A stretch of DNA of 64,000 nt from Dictyophora rubrovolvata (Eukaryota > Basidiomycota > Agaricomycetes > Phallales > Phallaceae): the NCBI GenBank assembly GCA_029959195.1, contig CP114119.1:2480001-2544000 (forward strand), given 5' to 3'. How positions within the stretch are numbered: the first letter of the stretch is position 1; the number at the start of each line of letters is the position of its first letter. Shown in pieces: positions 38,476 to 49,317 of the stretch. The position numbers were made by a program, and so were the translations under genes. The notes below the pieces were generated by a model that saw only the letters and a program-made list of their open reading frames with translations, had not been told where the DNA came from and made no database searches.

Positions 38476-39104
38476 ATGTCTACTCGTACCAATGACGAAT
38501 CTCGTTCTTCTTTCCCAAGCTCATCGCCATTATCATCTCTGCGATCTCCTTCCCCGGTACCTGTATCAGAACCTTCAAAGCAGCGCTCTGAAAAGCGGAG
38601 AGGAAGGAGACAGAAACAGAATAGTGCCACGTCCTATGAACTTCGACCGCGGGGTATCAGGCAAGAAGGTAATAGAAGTTCGTCTTACGTCTGGCATTCA
38701 TGTTGCTGACTCCGATGTTTTGTGAATCTAGAGCCAGATGAGAATCAATCATTAGAAACGCCTGCAAGTGGTCACTTCACAAAGGCCGAGACTGAAGTTC
38801 TCAAAGACACATTTAACAAAGGGGTATGGACGCCAGGTAATATCACCGTGAGATCTTTGAAAAAGGAATTAAAAGAAAGGTATTCCATTTTCATGTTGAA
38901 ATAAAAGAGTTTATGTTCATAAATAATGGTTCTTTTAGAGATGGGAGACAAAGAAGTGATAAACAAATACGAGACTGGTTTTCTCATCAGCGGAGGAAAT
39001 ACCGCGAATCCGGGAAAAACATGTCGGGAGAAAATCTCAGTGATGCTGTTGAAGGATTACTTCTTTTGAAACGGCAACCGATGCAGGCCAAGCCCGAGTG
39101 CTAG
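38476..39104 (+). CDS. Small homeodomain protein with unusual recognition helix
   Basis: Three exons (38476-38668, 38732-38879, 38939-39104) give 168 residues in one frame. The N-terminus is Ser/Pro-rich with a basic patch (SEKRRGRRQKQNS) that may serve for nuclear import. The homeodomain begins near GHFTKAETEVLKDTFNKGVW, helix 2 is ITVRSLKKELKER, and helix 3 is SDKQIRDWFSHQRRKYRE. The WF, Arg53 and the basic end are present, but the position of the near-invariant Asn51 holds His. This is not the mating-type HD pair: no partner HD gene and no mitochondrial intermediate peptidase gene is nearby. Probable nuclear DNA-binding protein of unknown target. Confidence 0.75.
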
Positions 39105-39548
39105 AAACGCAGGGCCACGGGCACCCTACTCTTTTCATCCGACGTGAAATTTTCCCCTACGGCATATGATATATGGCATATGGCGATGTCGTTCCAATGT
39201 ATTAATCAAAAGTGTGTATTGTAGGTTTGAAACTATCCTCCATGTTCGCCTGTTTGCTTGAAACCCGATAATTTGAGCGTTCGAAGTTCGAACGCCTGAG
39301 AATTTGACCGAATCTTCTTGTGCTATTAGTCTGACTCACGTTGGTTGCGTTCTTTTTTTCTGCCTCGTGTTACCAGTTACGACATTTCGTTTTCTTTGTT
39401 TCACTCGGCGTTGCAAAAAAAGCCGTGCATTTTCATTTAAAGGTCCTGTAATAATCAAGTATTACTGCACCCCAGTACTACGTTTGCCGCCGTCCACTAC
39501 ATCGTTCTCGTGCTCTCTTCTGTCACACCGCCAAAGTCCATCATCGCA
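39105..39548. other. Intergenic region upstream of RNase III-like gene 1
   Basis: Probable promoter of the RNase III-like gene. It holds a short imperfect repeat (ggcatatgatatatggcatatgg at about 39161) and the palindrome-like gttcgaagttcgaac at 39278. No gene is recognised. Confidence 0.45.
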
Positions 39549-40555
39549 ATGGCTCTCCCTCAGCTTCCCGCATTATCAGAGTCCTTCAGAAACAGCATAT
39601 TCAGCAATCAGCACACTTCAGACCCAAATGTTCCGCCTTTTGATCGTCTCGTTTTCGTCGGCGAGAGCACGATCCAATTCGGAATTATGCAATGGCTACT
39701 GCAAGGCCGTTATACAGCCGTTTCAGCCGATGGTTTGAAGGCGAGTAACCAGCATCATTTGATTTTTGATTCCAACAATCTCTGCAACAAAAATTCCGCA
39801 CTTGTAGAGGAAGCTTTACAAAAAAATGGAAAGTAGGCCGAACGCTTGGGGGAGACTTTACAAACTTCGCAGTTACTGTCCTATTTCATCCTTTTCGAAT
39901 ATCCCACAACCAAGCGTTCATAGCGAATTGTCTCCGCCATCGAGTCCTGCGTCCACACCCATGGAACATCGCTCTCATGGTAATTTGTTTTGTGCATATG
40001 TCGGAGGTGTATTACTTGAGCATAATGGAAAATGTGCGGTCATTAATCAATGGATTAAGGAAATTTTCGAGTACGAGTTAGATGAGGGAAGCGCAGAAAG
40101 TAGTGATGAGAAAGAGTTCCTTCCGAGTCCAGGCAGGATGCAATCACCTCGCCCGAAATATATCTCTCCATCCTCCAGCCCCACGAAAATTCCCGATAGT
40201 CCCTTAGCGCGGAACACAGTGCCAAATGGCAATGGAAACGGCGTCAACAATACGAACCCAGTTAGTCTCTTGAATGAAGTGGCAACGAAGAGAAACAAAA
40301 AGGTTTCCTGGGAAGAGGTTTCTACGGGTCCGTCTCATTTGTCCGAGTGGACGTCAAAGCTGAAGCTTTCCGGTATGTGTCAAGACTTTACCAAATTCGC
40401 CTATTTAGTCATAGCTCTCGTCAGAATGGTCAGAAGAGTACGTCGGTACCGGTTCGAATAAGAAAATCGCTAGAGCTGCCGCTGCCGAGCTCGCGTTGAG
40501 AGTCGCAGGCTGGGTGAGTAATGTTTTGTCAGATCCAGAATCTCAGTCTCAATAA
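39549..40555 (+). CDS. RNase III-like/dsRBD protein, copy 1, no catalytic site
   Basis: Three exons (39549-39740, 39808-40372, 40425-40555) give 295 residues. A degenerate RNase III fold is seen: DRLVFVGESTIQFGIMQW stands where active enzymes have ERLEFLGDAVL, and NAWGRLYKLRSYCP then GNLFCAYVGGVLLEHNG match the later helices. After a Ser/Pro linker (SPSSSPTKIPDSPL) comes a dsRNA-binding domain: NPVSLLNEVATKRNKKVSWE, then EEYVGTGSNKKIARAAAAEL. The first intron needs a GC donor (AAG|GCGAGT, 39741-39807) to keep the frame that matches the neighbour copy. The metal-binding acidic residues look absent, so RNA binding without cleavage is likely. Same order of domains as the next gene, 473 bp downstream on the same strand. 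Confidence 0.72.
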
Positions 40556-41028
40556 TCGATTCCGCAAGCAATGATTGCCCTGCAACAATGAATATGCTTT
40601 GAAATTCGACGTTTCCAATTATGCCAAGTATTCCGCTTTTGAAGTTTATTGTTTTTGTTGTTATGTTGGACAAACGTGTTTCTTTTTTGTTGTTGTTGGA
40701 TTAGCCCGAGCTCGATACAGATACTTGTAAAACAAAAATTTATAAATTGTTTTTGATGCATAATTATTTCTATTGGCCCTTCAAGCCATCAATCAACTCT
40801 CTCGGAGCCATTTTTATGACTCACACCTCCTCGAAAGATCCAATCGGAGGTTATTATCGCATGCTGTGATTACTCCAAAAATAAACACGAAACACGCCCG
40901 TGCCAATACTATAAACAAAATAAGAACTTTTTTTGTGACTCCCCTCGTTTGTGGGTCGGAGCGAGGTATAAAAAGGAGCTGCCTTCAAGCAAGTTACGTA
41001 ATTCAACAACCCACCACATTTTGCCACG
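40556..41028. other. Intergenic region between the two RNase III-like genes
   Basis: Head-to-tail spacer. A TATA-like gtataaaaag lies at 40966-40975, about 55-60 bp before the ATG at 41029, a good core-promoter candidate. The upstream part is AT-rich 3' flank with tgttgttgttgg runs. Confidence 0.5.
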
Positions 41029-42135
41029 ATGGATGGCACCGCTACTAACGACAAGTTTCCTCCTTTACCAACGCTGCAGGGTGAAATATTGCTAGAAATT
41101 TATACTCACAAATCTCTTGGGAAACTAGCCGGTCTTAAAGATAATGAACGATATGTTGTTTTGGGAACGAAGGCCTTCGAATTGGCGGTAACGCAATGCG
41201 TGTTCAAGCACTTTCCCCACTACAGCTCCAAGGAAATAGAGGTATGTTCCGTACCATCTATCCTGATCAGTTTCTCAAACATTCGTTATTCTGAAAGGAC
41301 GAAGCTAAAAAACTCATTTCCGACGAAAATTTTCTAATCTGGGCGTCACAGTATAAGCTGAGGGAAAAGTTGCGATACAATCCTGCGGATAAGGACGCGA
41401 TTTTCACTTCCGAAGGGGCTCGCGAAATATTCCTGGCTTATATGGGCGGTGTTTACGATCACCCAAACGGGCTCGCTCTCCTACTGTCATGGGTTATGAA
41501 TGCTTTTTTCCCCTCCACCACAACAAAACTATCTGAACACGAGCCTGCGAACGATTTGGAGCCTAATCAGAACCTCCATTTGAATGGCCTAGATGGGCTT
41601 AATCAATATCGCACAACAGACGAATCGCCACCGATGCTTCCATTTCACAAACCTCGCCCGTCATTCCCGGATACCCTTCATTTTCCTGAGCCTCCTCGTT
41701 CTATATATTCAACACCTCTCAAGCGTGATGTCCCTCCGCATATGGCTCACGGTTTTATGGCCAGGCCCTCTGTGACGTTTTTACCGAGATTCAATGAAAT
41801 TACAACCCGTCGTCGTTTAGATGTCCAGTGGCTTGCCGAGCAAACCGGAATGCAGCATGCTCCGCTGTGGACGATTGAATGCTTTGGTGAGTGTCCTTGT
41901 TGTTCTTTATTCCCCTTTCTTTCTCGGAGCACGTAGCCTGTTTTGCCACGACATCCGTCTCGACGAAACGAAGCATGTGCAAATCCTTTACCTGCTGAAA
42001 TGTTCTTCTTTTACTGATTGATATCTATATCTAGTAAATGGACATGTATACGGAACCGGTACCGGTACCACGAAGCAGCTTGCCAAAGAAGAAGCGGCTA
42101 AAGAGGCTTATTCTGCGCTTGGACTAGATGGGTAG
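41029..42135 (+). CDS. RNase III-like/dsRBD protein, copy 2, no catalytic site
   Basis: Three exons (41029-41241, 41298-41886, 42035-42135) give 300 residues. Starts MDGTATNDKFPPLPTLQGEI; then THKSLGKLAGLKDNERYVVL and GTKAFELAVTQCVF, where ERLEFLGD of active RNase III has become ERYVVLGT. Then come FLIWASQYKLREKLRYNPAD and REIFLAYMGGVYDHPNG, which lacks the Glu of the second catalytic helix. A Pro-rich linker precedes a dsRBD whose last part is NGHVYGTGTGTTKQLAKEEA with AAKEAYSALGLDG. Related proteins occur widely in agaricomycetes as RNase III-domain proteins; their role is not known to me. It may bind or protect dsRNA, or act as an inactive partner of Dicer-type enzymes. Confidence 0.78.
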
Positions 42136-42793
42136 GGTAAAGTACCAATTGTTTTTTTCACTCTCTGAGATCATGTTATATTGACTGATGGAACAAGTTT
42201 TGAGCATATGCATTACATTTCTTTCTGTACGTGCTTTCGTTTAGTGGCTATCGGTATATATAGCCTACTGTGCACAATGGGATTGGCTCTTTTTTCTTTC
42301 TTGCCATTGTCACAGTAGGCTGTGTCCTTTTTTTGTTGTTCTGATAACTTGAATGTAATTACGATGCGGAAAGTTTGTGAGAATATGAATACACTTGTTT
42401 CTTAAGTATATCGATATCGAACTGTATAGGTTTTATTTCCAGGGGAATGTATCGATTAAATATTAACGGCTGAGCTGGTTATTTAGTAGTCGTTAAGGCA
42501 GTTTGTTTTGGCGACAAAACTTGGTTTTGAGGAGCGGAAGTGCCTTTACAATCTTGGGGCGCCTCACTCGTCAGAACAATTTCAATTTCAATTTTAATTT
42601 CGATCTTGTTCTTTTTATCAAAAAAGGTTTTATCCTCCATTAGACAATGCTTGTTATTGGATTTATGATAGCGAACAAAGGCTATTGGCTCACACGGATC
42701 TGGCACTATTATGTAATCCTGCGTGTATCACATGTTCTTTAGGTGACGTTCACTGAACTTTCCAAATTTCTTGCTTTTTCTGTCTACGGAGAA
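42136..42793. other. Intergenic region upstream of E1 alpha gene
   Basis: Contains 3' flank and promoter. Short near-palindromic tagcctactgtgcaca and cacagtaggctgtg copies (42262 and 42312) form an inverted pair about 50 bp apart. No gene is recognised. Confidence 0.45.
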
Positions 42794-44736
42794 ATGCGGT
42801 ACGTCTCACGTATTGCACCCTTTAAAAGAACTTTTTCTACGGGAACGCATGGCTACTTGTCAAACTCTCGATCGCCTATTACCCCGGAGCTTCACTTTTT
42901 CAACAGTGTTACTGGCGATGACACCCAAATACCGACATATCGCGTTATAGATGGTGCAGGAAATGCGATACGAGGGGCGGGTATACCACAAGTATGGGAG
43001 AATTCATTACAAGATCTTTATAGTTGCCGGCTGATTACGATTACCAGATTGAAGAAGCAACGGCTAAGAAACTGTACTTCCTTTTGAAACAAACCTGCTT
43101 TCAAGATTTATTAATTCATCCTTGCCAACAGCTATGAGAAGATGAACATGTTACCGCAAGTGGACAATATTCTGTATAATGTTCAAAGACAAGGGAAGAT
43201 TAGTTTTTGGGTAAGTAAGAGTCTGAGTATTTTATTTTTTTTCTGGCGTCATCTGTGCAAGGGTGATGAAATGATTCCACGATCATCATGTCACTTAATG
43301 TGCTTCTTTCGTGCGATCACTGGCCCGGAGCATGGGTATCATCACACCTAGCGTTTCCTTCTGCAATTTATTTTACAATTCGTTCTTTCATTTGCTAATT
43401 GAGAGATTTCTCATACAGATGACATCAGTAAGTACACTTTGCTATTTTCATCGGATTTGCTCCTTAACTTTATTTGTAACTAGCACGGCGAGGAAGCTGT
43501 GGTCGTGGGATCTGCGGCGGCTCTCGATTTTCAAGACGAAGTCTTAGGACAGTATCGTGAACTAGGTGTTTTATTATGGCGCGATTTTCCTTTAGATTCT
43601 ATCATGGGACAAGCCTTTGGCAATTCAAATGACATTTCAACGAAAGGAAGGCAAATGCCGGTTCATTTGGGCTCTCCCGCCCATCATTTTCACACAATTT
43701 CGTCACCTTTGGCTACTCAGATACCACAGGCTGCCGGTGTTGGTTATGCCCTGAAGAGAGATCCTAACCGCCAGGGAAAAAATTGCGCTGTATGCTTCTT
43801 TGGTGAAGGTATTTTAAAACGATAGGCCGTATATGTATCATCTTATTCGCACTTTCTGATTCCCGGTGATTGTACTTTTTAGGTGCGGCTTCTGAGGGTG
43901 ATTTTCATGCCGGACTCCTTTTAGCTTCGACGATACCATCTCCGACACTATTTTTGGTTCGGAATGTACGATCATCCGTTCGTGTCGGGCGTAGTACTGA
44001 TTTTTGCGTTTATTAGAATGGATTTGCTATCTCCACTCCTGCTCACGAGCAATATTATGGAGATGGAATTGCTGCTCGTGGTCCTGGTTATGGAATTGAT
44101 ACCATTCGTGTTGACGGAAATGACGTATTGGCGGTATTTTCGGCCGTCAAAGAAGCTCGGGAGAGATGTTTGGTACAATCTCGGGCGGTACTTGTAGAAT
44201 TCATGACATATAGGTATGTGATTGGATGTGTGATTTTTTCAAACACTTGTTAATCAAGTGCAAATAGAGTTGGGCATCACTCCACCTCAGATGATTCATT
44301 TGCTTACCGGGCACAGCAAGAGGTTGAAGATCGCAAGCGCATCGATAATCCATTATCCCGTTTCCGGCTTTTCTTGGAATCCAGACAGTGGTGGAATGCT
44401 CGCGATGAGGAGGCAATGAAGACGAGGCATAAAAAGGAAGTGCTCGATGCATTCAAACGTGCCGAGGCTACAAAACGGTGGGAGCTCAAAGAACTCTTTA
44501 CTGATATATATGGCGGAGAGGAACCATGGCACATCGTGAGTCTATGAATTATCATCGAGCTAATACGCCGATATCACTGCTTCTATCTTCTATAGAAAGA
44601 ACAAAGGGAGGAGCTTGCAGAACTAGTGCGCAAATACGGCAAATCTTGGGAACCTTGGAGAAAGGAACTGGAGAAATTTAGAGGGAAAGGCGAAGAATTA
44701 CTATCAAGCGAGCCTTTATCTAACGACGACAAGTAG
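42794..44736 (+). CDS. Branched-chain 2-oxoacid dehydrogenase E1 alpha, mitochondrial
   Basis: E1 alpha subunit (BCKDHA type) of the mitochondrial complex that decarboxylates 2-oxoacids from Val, Leu and Ile, using thiamine diphosphate with E1 beta. Nine exons (42794-42991, 43048-43073, 43132-43210, 43419-43427, 43484-43808, 43883-43965, 44017-44213, 44268-44536 region, 44596-44736) give about 441 residues. The N-terminus [18 protein letters not shown] is a typical Arg/Ser/Thr mitochondrial presequence. Motifs: [31 protein letters not shown] (MTS from a 9 nt microexon), [13 protein letters not shown], the thiamine-diphosphate motif [13 protein letters not shown] to [11 protein letters not shown], and the regulatory phosphorylation loop [16 protein letters not shown]. 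The C-terminus [19 protein letters not shown] is charged. The ATG at 42794 is the first in frame that yields the presequence. Confidence 0.95.
43419..43427 (+). other. 9 nt microexon of the E1 alpha gene
   Basis: ATGACATCA lies between tctcatacag and gtaagtac. It supplies Met-Thr-Ser between ISFW and HGEEA, matching the MTSYGEEA/MTNYGEEA stretch of other E1 alpha proteins. Confidence 0.88.
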
Positions 44737-45470
44737 ACATGTGCGTATCCAAGGTTTCTGTCGATAATTTATCAGGTTGTATCTGCCGTAATATAAATGT
44801 ACCTTTACAGTCACGTGACGGTGGGTCAATATGTATAGGCTTCGCCTTTAGCTTTTGACCAAAACCCAGGTGCTCGGCTCTTGTTTGAAGCTGTTAAAGT
44901 ACGTTCTGAATTGTGAAGACCTGACATCCCAACCTTGAGCAATTTAGGATCGCCCTCAGTTCAGTATCATAATCGCCAGACTGAACAAACCTTTTGGATT
45001 TTGAGCCCAAGGTCTCTAAATGGCATGCAGGCACAAGGTCGGCTGAATTCTCCAAGGAAGCTTCTAAGCGCGCCGCATTTGATTTCAACTATATCAGACC
45101 TTCTTGATAGTTCACTTTGGCATTAAAAAGTTCGCTTTACAACGGACTCAGGGTACACTAGCTGACGACCAATGAAAAGTTTTTTCCTCGCTCTGCGCAC
45201 GGCTGTGTAGCGAATACATATAACAACTATACTGCCGATGCTTATTAGTACAATGGCGCTCTTTTTCTTGGCCGTCGTATAATTTACTAAACGCCCTAGG
45301 AAGTCGTTCAAAATCAGGGAATGTGGTCCATGTCAACTCACTTCTCACTTTCATTGTGTTAAGTATACAGCGAAAACTTTTCGACGGTCTTCTTCTTTCC
45401 TTTTTCTTTCTTTTCCTTTCTTTTCCTCTCTTCTTTACCATCTCTCCTATCTTTCTAGGAGGGATCAAAC
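44737..45470. other. Intergenic region with pyrimidine-rich promoter tract
   Basis: A 75 bp run of almost only C and T (about 45388-45457) lies directly before the ATG at 45471, typical of strong fungal promoters or 5' UTRs. It ends in tttctag, which could be a 5' UTR splice acceptor. Nothing coding is recognised. Confidence 0.5.
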
Positions 45471-47560
45471 ATGGATGATCCCACGGAGGAATTGGACGAG
45501 TTCCTTGGTTTAATTCGTGACTCCAGAGTCACTACATACGCCGTTCGTGAGTCGTCTTTACCTAGATCTAACGACGGGTGTAACTAACCGTAATGTAGTT
45601 GCTTCGTTAGCTCTTTTACTGTAGGATCGCCCTTGATCTTACGACTCGTGTTAAGACTAACCGTACCAAGTTTTGATTACCTCCTCACGATTGAACAAGA
45701 GGTGCGCTGAAGTGCCTATCTCTCAGGTCTCTCGTTAACTTGGTTGATAATAACAGATAACGTTCGTTTGGAAGAGCCAGTTTAGATGGGGAAAGGTCTT
45801 GTTTGTAAGTTACTTTGATGATCTCTCTCAACCTGAAAACTTTATTTGCTTTTGATGGTACTTTTTAGTTAGTTGTATGTTTACCTTTGCTGCTGTTTAG
45901 CTGCGTTCTCATCATCCTTGTGATAAGCTACGCTACGTTGGCCTTTTCTCCCATTCGTTTAACACAGCAGGTACGTTAAGTTAACTGCTAACCCACCGAC
46001 CTAGGAGAAGGTTAACATCTGTCCTTTTAGTTTATCTCAACAACACTGCGGGTTCGAAAGTAAGTAGTTTGTCGCATAAGAAATACTATTTTGATTAACA
46101 ATAAACCCGCAGTTGTACGTTTGACAACGCAGTCGGTTTTGGAGCAGCTATGACACTAATAAAACTAGCTGTTTGACGGCATTACGATTTCAAGTATAGC
46201 TAATATCTAAGGATGGAACTACCTTCACTGACTTACGCCTTTTCAGACCGCTAGTACAAACGTTGTTCTGTGGCTAGTAGAACTGGCCCTCGCCATCGTG
46301 GGTCTTTCACCTGACAATGACACACCTTCCGGCTGAACTGTTTTTGTTCTGAAGCGTGTCTGGCTTCTCTACAGTCGGTCAAAAATCGTACTTTTCGGAC
46401 TTTCGGCGCTTTATATATGTTGGTCACGTTCTAGAATCAACGCGTTTATGATCTGATCATTGAAATAGGCAGTATAACTGTTGTGTAATGAATAACATCT
46501 TCGTAAGCTGTTGATCCCTATACTCATATTTCACGCAGAACCACTATTTCTGTAACAGCTCTATTCCACAAAGGAGGTGCGTCTAGATTTTTTCTTTCTT
46601 TAAAACCACTTCCTCATTGAAACCAGTACTGCTCCGACCTGGGTAAGCACCCGTTTCGTGATACTGCATATATTCCGGGGCTGATTGTAGTTAGACCTTT
46701 CTTAACGGGCTGTTATACAAACAGTAAGTTGTTTACAATAAATTTCAACGCCGAGTTGTCATCATGGCCTATTTTCAGTTCCCTCGTATTACTCCTATGT
46801 GGTGTTAGCACCCATCGCTACTGTAAGTATATAACATGGTCATGTTTCAAGAAAAATTTGTGGACTTCCAAACAGACGACCGTTCTATTACTCCTCACGG
46901 TATACAAAACGACACAAGCAATGAATGCAAACGCAGGCTATCAAAGGCCTGCTATGATATCGTTACTTCTCAGAGACGGCATTTTATATTTTTCGTCGTA
47001 AGTATTTTCTCGGTTAGACGTGTTTGCAATTTTTTTTAAAAAAAAGTTCGTTCTTATTAGCGTCATAGGTGATTTTGGTACTAGCTCGCTATCAGACTTA
47101 GACTAAAGATTTTGAATACGACAGTGGTCTTAATTATCAACCTCTTAGTCTTCAAGTTTGCGAGACCAACTATGGCTAGTTTCGGCTCCGGGTAAGAACT
47201 ATCAATTTCATCTGCAAACCAAATTCCTAAAATCTTATTAGATTTTTGGTTGCGTGAGATCAAATTTTACTTTATTCATTATCATTATTAATGCCCGTGT
47301 TCTTTCTGGTCAGAGTCCCTTACGTAGCTGGCTCACGGTCATTTTTGAATGTCCGTGAAAAACTTCAACGTCCAAACGTCTCAAACATCGAAACGCTAAG
47401 TACCTTCGAGTTAAGGGTTCCTGATGCGGTATTGACTGAAAGATTCGAAATGGGCGTTTTGGGAGGTAATGATTATCAGTCGGTTCAAATGAGCGTGACC
47501 GATGTGGAGCTTGATTCAGCGGCCACGCTGGTCGCGTCGGAAAGCGCTCCTTGGGCTTAA
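45471..47560 (+). CDS. DUF6533 multi-pass membrane protein
   Basis: Basidiomycete-type integral membrane protein of unknown function, built from many small exons. Exon 1 (45471-45546) reads MDDPTEELDEFLGLIRDSRV and joins a 22 nt exon (45599-45620) and then FDYLLTIEQE, ITFVWKSQFRWGKVLF: the DUF6533 signature (YDYLLTF-x-E-V-x-x-IW). Later blocks also match the family: a TM stretch, TTVLLLLTVYKTTQAM, SLLLRDGILYF, LKILNTTVVLIINLLVF and VAGSRSFLNVREKL. The tail is soluble. Exons between about 45850 and 46350 could not be set with confidence and may be partly decayed. It is likely to have six to seven membrane segments. Such genes are greatly expanded in agaricomycetes. Confidence 0.68.
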
Positions 47561-47685
47561 GAGGAGTTATATCATTTTTTGGTGCATGTTTCGTTCTTAT
47601 TACATTCATTTCGCATTCTCCGCAATTTAAACTGTTTCTTTACATAAATCGAGTTTGGTCAGATATATACAATGGATTTACGCGC

Positions 47686-49317
47686 TCAACCCTCATCATC
47701 ATCCATATAATCATCGGGATCCGGTCCTACCCAAATATTCTCCGGGTCTATTAATTCACCTTCATATATAGTTTTGAGCCTAACGTGGAGGCGCCAAGAT
47801 TGTCTCATTTCTCTGAGGATCTTGCGCTGATTGATATCCCATACCAAAGTGGTCAGCGGGACGCCCATTTGCTCTCTTGCCAAAACCACGAAGGGAAGAG
47901 AGGGTTGGGGTCGAAACGGAGACAGCCTTTTTAATTCTGGACACAGAACAGAGGCGGAGGAAATACCATATTCTCTTGGTGGCGTTGTCAAAGCACGAAA
48001 CACAGCTTCTTGAAAATCATCACCGAGAAGGCTTAAGGTGGTAACTTTCGAAAATACATAAAGCCAGCGTGCTACCTGGTCAGCAGACATGAGCATGTAT
48101 CCAATGCGAAGGGATTTCACTTGACTAAATTTGGACGAAAGGATTGGTATAAATGAGTCGAAGTTCCGTTCGGAAGGGAAACGGCCCAACGTTAACGTGT
48201 GAAGATTTGGACCAAACTCTACAATGGTTAACAAAGAGTATAGGCAAGCCAAGTTGATACCGCCGTCGGCATCATTGCTTCCTTTGAATTCGAAATGCTC
48301 CAAGTTTGGGAAAGAGAGGGTAGGAAGATAATGTGGTAAATCGCCCTTCCAAACTGGACCACTGCCAAAGAGCGAAAGTTTTCGCAAGCTGTTTCGACAC
48401 GTGTTCAACATGTCATAAAATATTCCAAGGGAATGTGCTTCCTCGAATGGTATCAGCTGAATGGAAAGCTCCGTGAGGTTTAGATGAAGACCGACGAGAT
48501 GTTGCCAATCGACAGTAACTCCGGTCAGTCGAAGATGGCTAAGCGAGGGAGGGGCTGACGCAAACATAGACATAAGGGAATGGGTCTCCAAACGTTCGGC
48601 AAGAGGGAAATTTTGATAAAGTTCCAAATACTTCAGCAGAGGGAATTGAGTTATTTCTAAGTGCCTCATGACGCCAGCCATGGGTTCCCAATTATCAGTA
48701 ACGCAAAGGAAGGAGCGCCAGCGATGGGCGTGTGGAAGCACCATTGACATGTATTCATCTAAATGGTTATCCCTGGGCCAAAGCTGATCATCCTCAAAGT
48801 CAAATCTGGTATCACTAATATCGATTTCGATGATTAGCGGGGATGTACGAGAAAGTTCGATGAAATGACGGGTTAGGTTGTATGGTGATTCTTCATTGAA
48901 TGCGAGGAAAGACCAGAGCCATGAAGCGCAGTGGGATAAGGTCCTCCACTTTCTGCAAACTTTGGAGTAAAGTAGCGGCATTCGTGGTGACTCTATGTTT
49001 TCCGGGCTACAGAAAGTCCCCATGTGAAATATGTGAAGAATGATGTCGTTTGGTAATGAATTGAAGGGAAACAGTCTCCAAGAAGACCACTCGTGATACT
49101 TCTTAACCACGGCGAGGTCATGTTGGTGATCGAGAGTAGGAGGTCGATCCTCAAGTGTTCGAATGCATTGGGCGAGTCGTCGGACTTCGTCGCGGTCGCG
49201 TTCTAGATTAGGAAGGCTGTTGGGTGTTGGTTCTTGATGCGTTGATAACCAATATTTGAAAATTGGTCTTTCGTCCTCAAAAGATAAAGACGTAGGGGAA
49301 ACAGGTTCCATTGACAT
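47686..49317 (-). CDS. F-box protein, intronless
   Basis: Single open frame of 543 residues. After an acidic N-terminus and a heptad-like helix (LERDRDEVRRLAQCIRTLED) comes the F-box LFPFNSLPNDIILHIFHMG, then LYSKVCRKWRTLSHCASWLW. The remainder is a leucine-rich-like series (LKYLELYQNFPLAE, LSHLRLTGVTVDW, LRKLSLFGSG, LEHFEFKGSND, LHTLTLGRFPSE, VKSLRIGYMLM). The acidic C-terminus is DPDDYMDDDEG. Predicted SCF ubiquitin ligase receptor; the substrate is unknown. It ends 125 bp from the 3' end of the DUF6533 gene (convergent). Confidence 0.83.
   Translation of the reverse strand: MSMEPVSPTSLSFEDERPIFKYWLSTHQEPTPNSLPNLERDRDEVRRLAQCIRTLEDRPPTLDHQHDLAVVKKYHEWSSWRLFPFNSLPNDIILHIFHMGTFCSPENIESPRMPLLYSKVCRKWRTLSHCASWLWSFLAFNEESPYNLTRHFIELSRTSPLIIEIDISDTRFDFEDDQLWPRDNHLDEYMSMVLPHAHRWRSFLCVTDNWEPMAGVMRHLEITQFPLLKYLELYQNFPLAERLETHSLMSMFASAPPSLSHLRLTGVTVDWQHLVGLHLNLTELSIQLIPFEEAHSLGIFYDMLNTCRNSLRKLSLFGSGPVWKGDLPHYLPTLSFPNLEHFEFKGSNDADGGINLACLYSLLTIVEFGPNLHTLTLGRFPSERNFDSFIPILSSKFSQVKSLRIGYMLMSADQVARWLYVFSKVTTLSLLGDDFQEAVFRALTTPPREYGISSASVLCPELKRLSPFRPQPSLPFVVLAREQMGVPLTTLVWDINQRKILREMRQSWRLHVRLKTIYEGELIDPENIWVGPDPDDYMDDDEG

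Noticed and set aside
38476-39104. Mating-type A homeodomain locus
   Set aside because: Only one small homeodomain gene is present, with no HD1/HD2 pair and no flanking mitochondrial intermediate peptidase gene.
39803-39850. Intron gtaggccgaac to ttcgcag in RNase III-like copy 1
   Set aside because: It would remove WGRLYKLR, which aligns well with WASQYKLR of copy 2.
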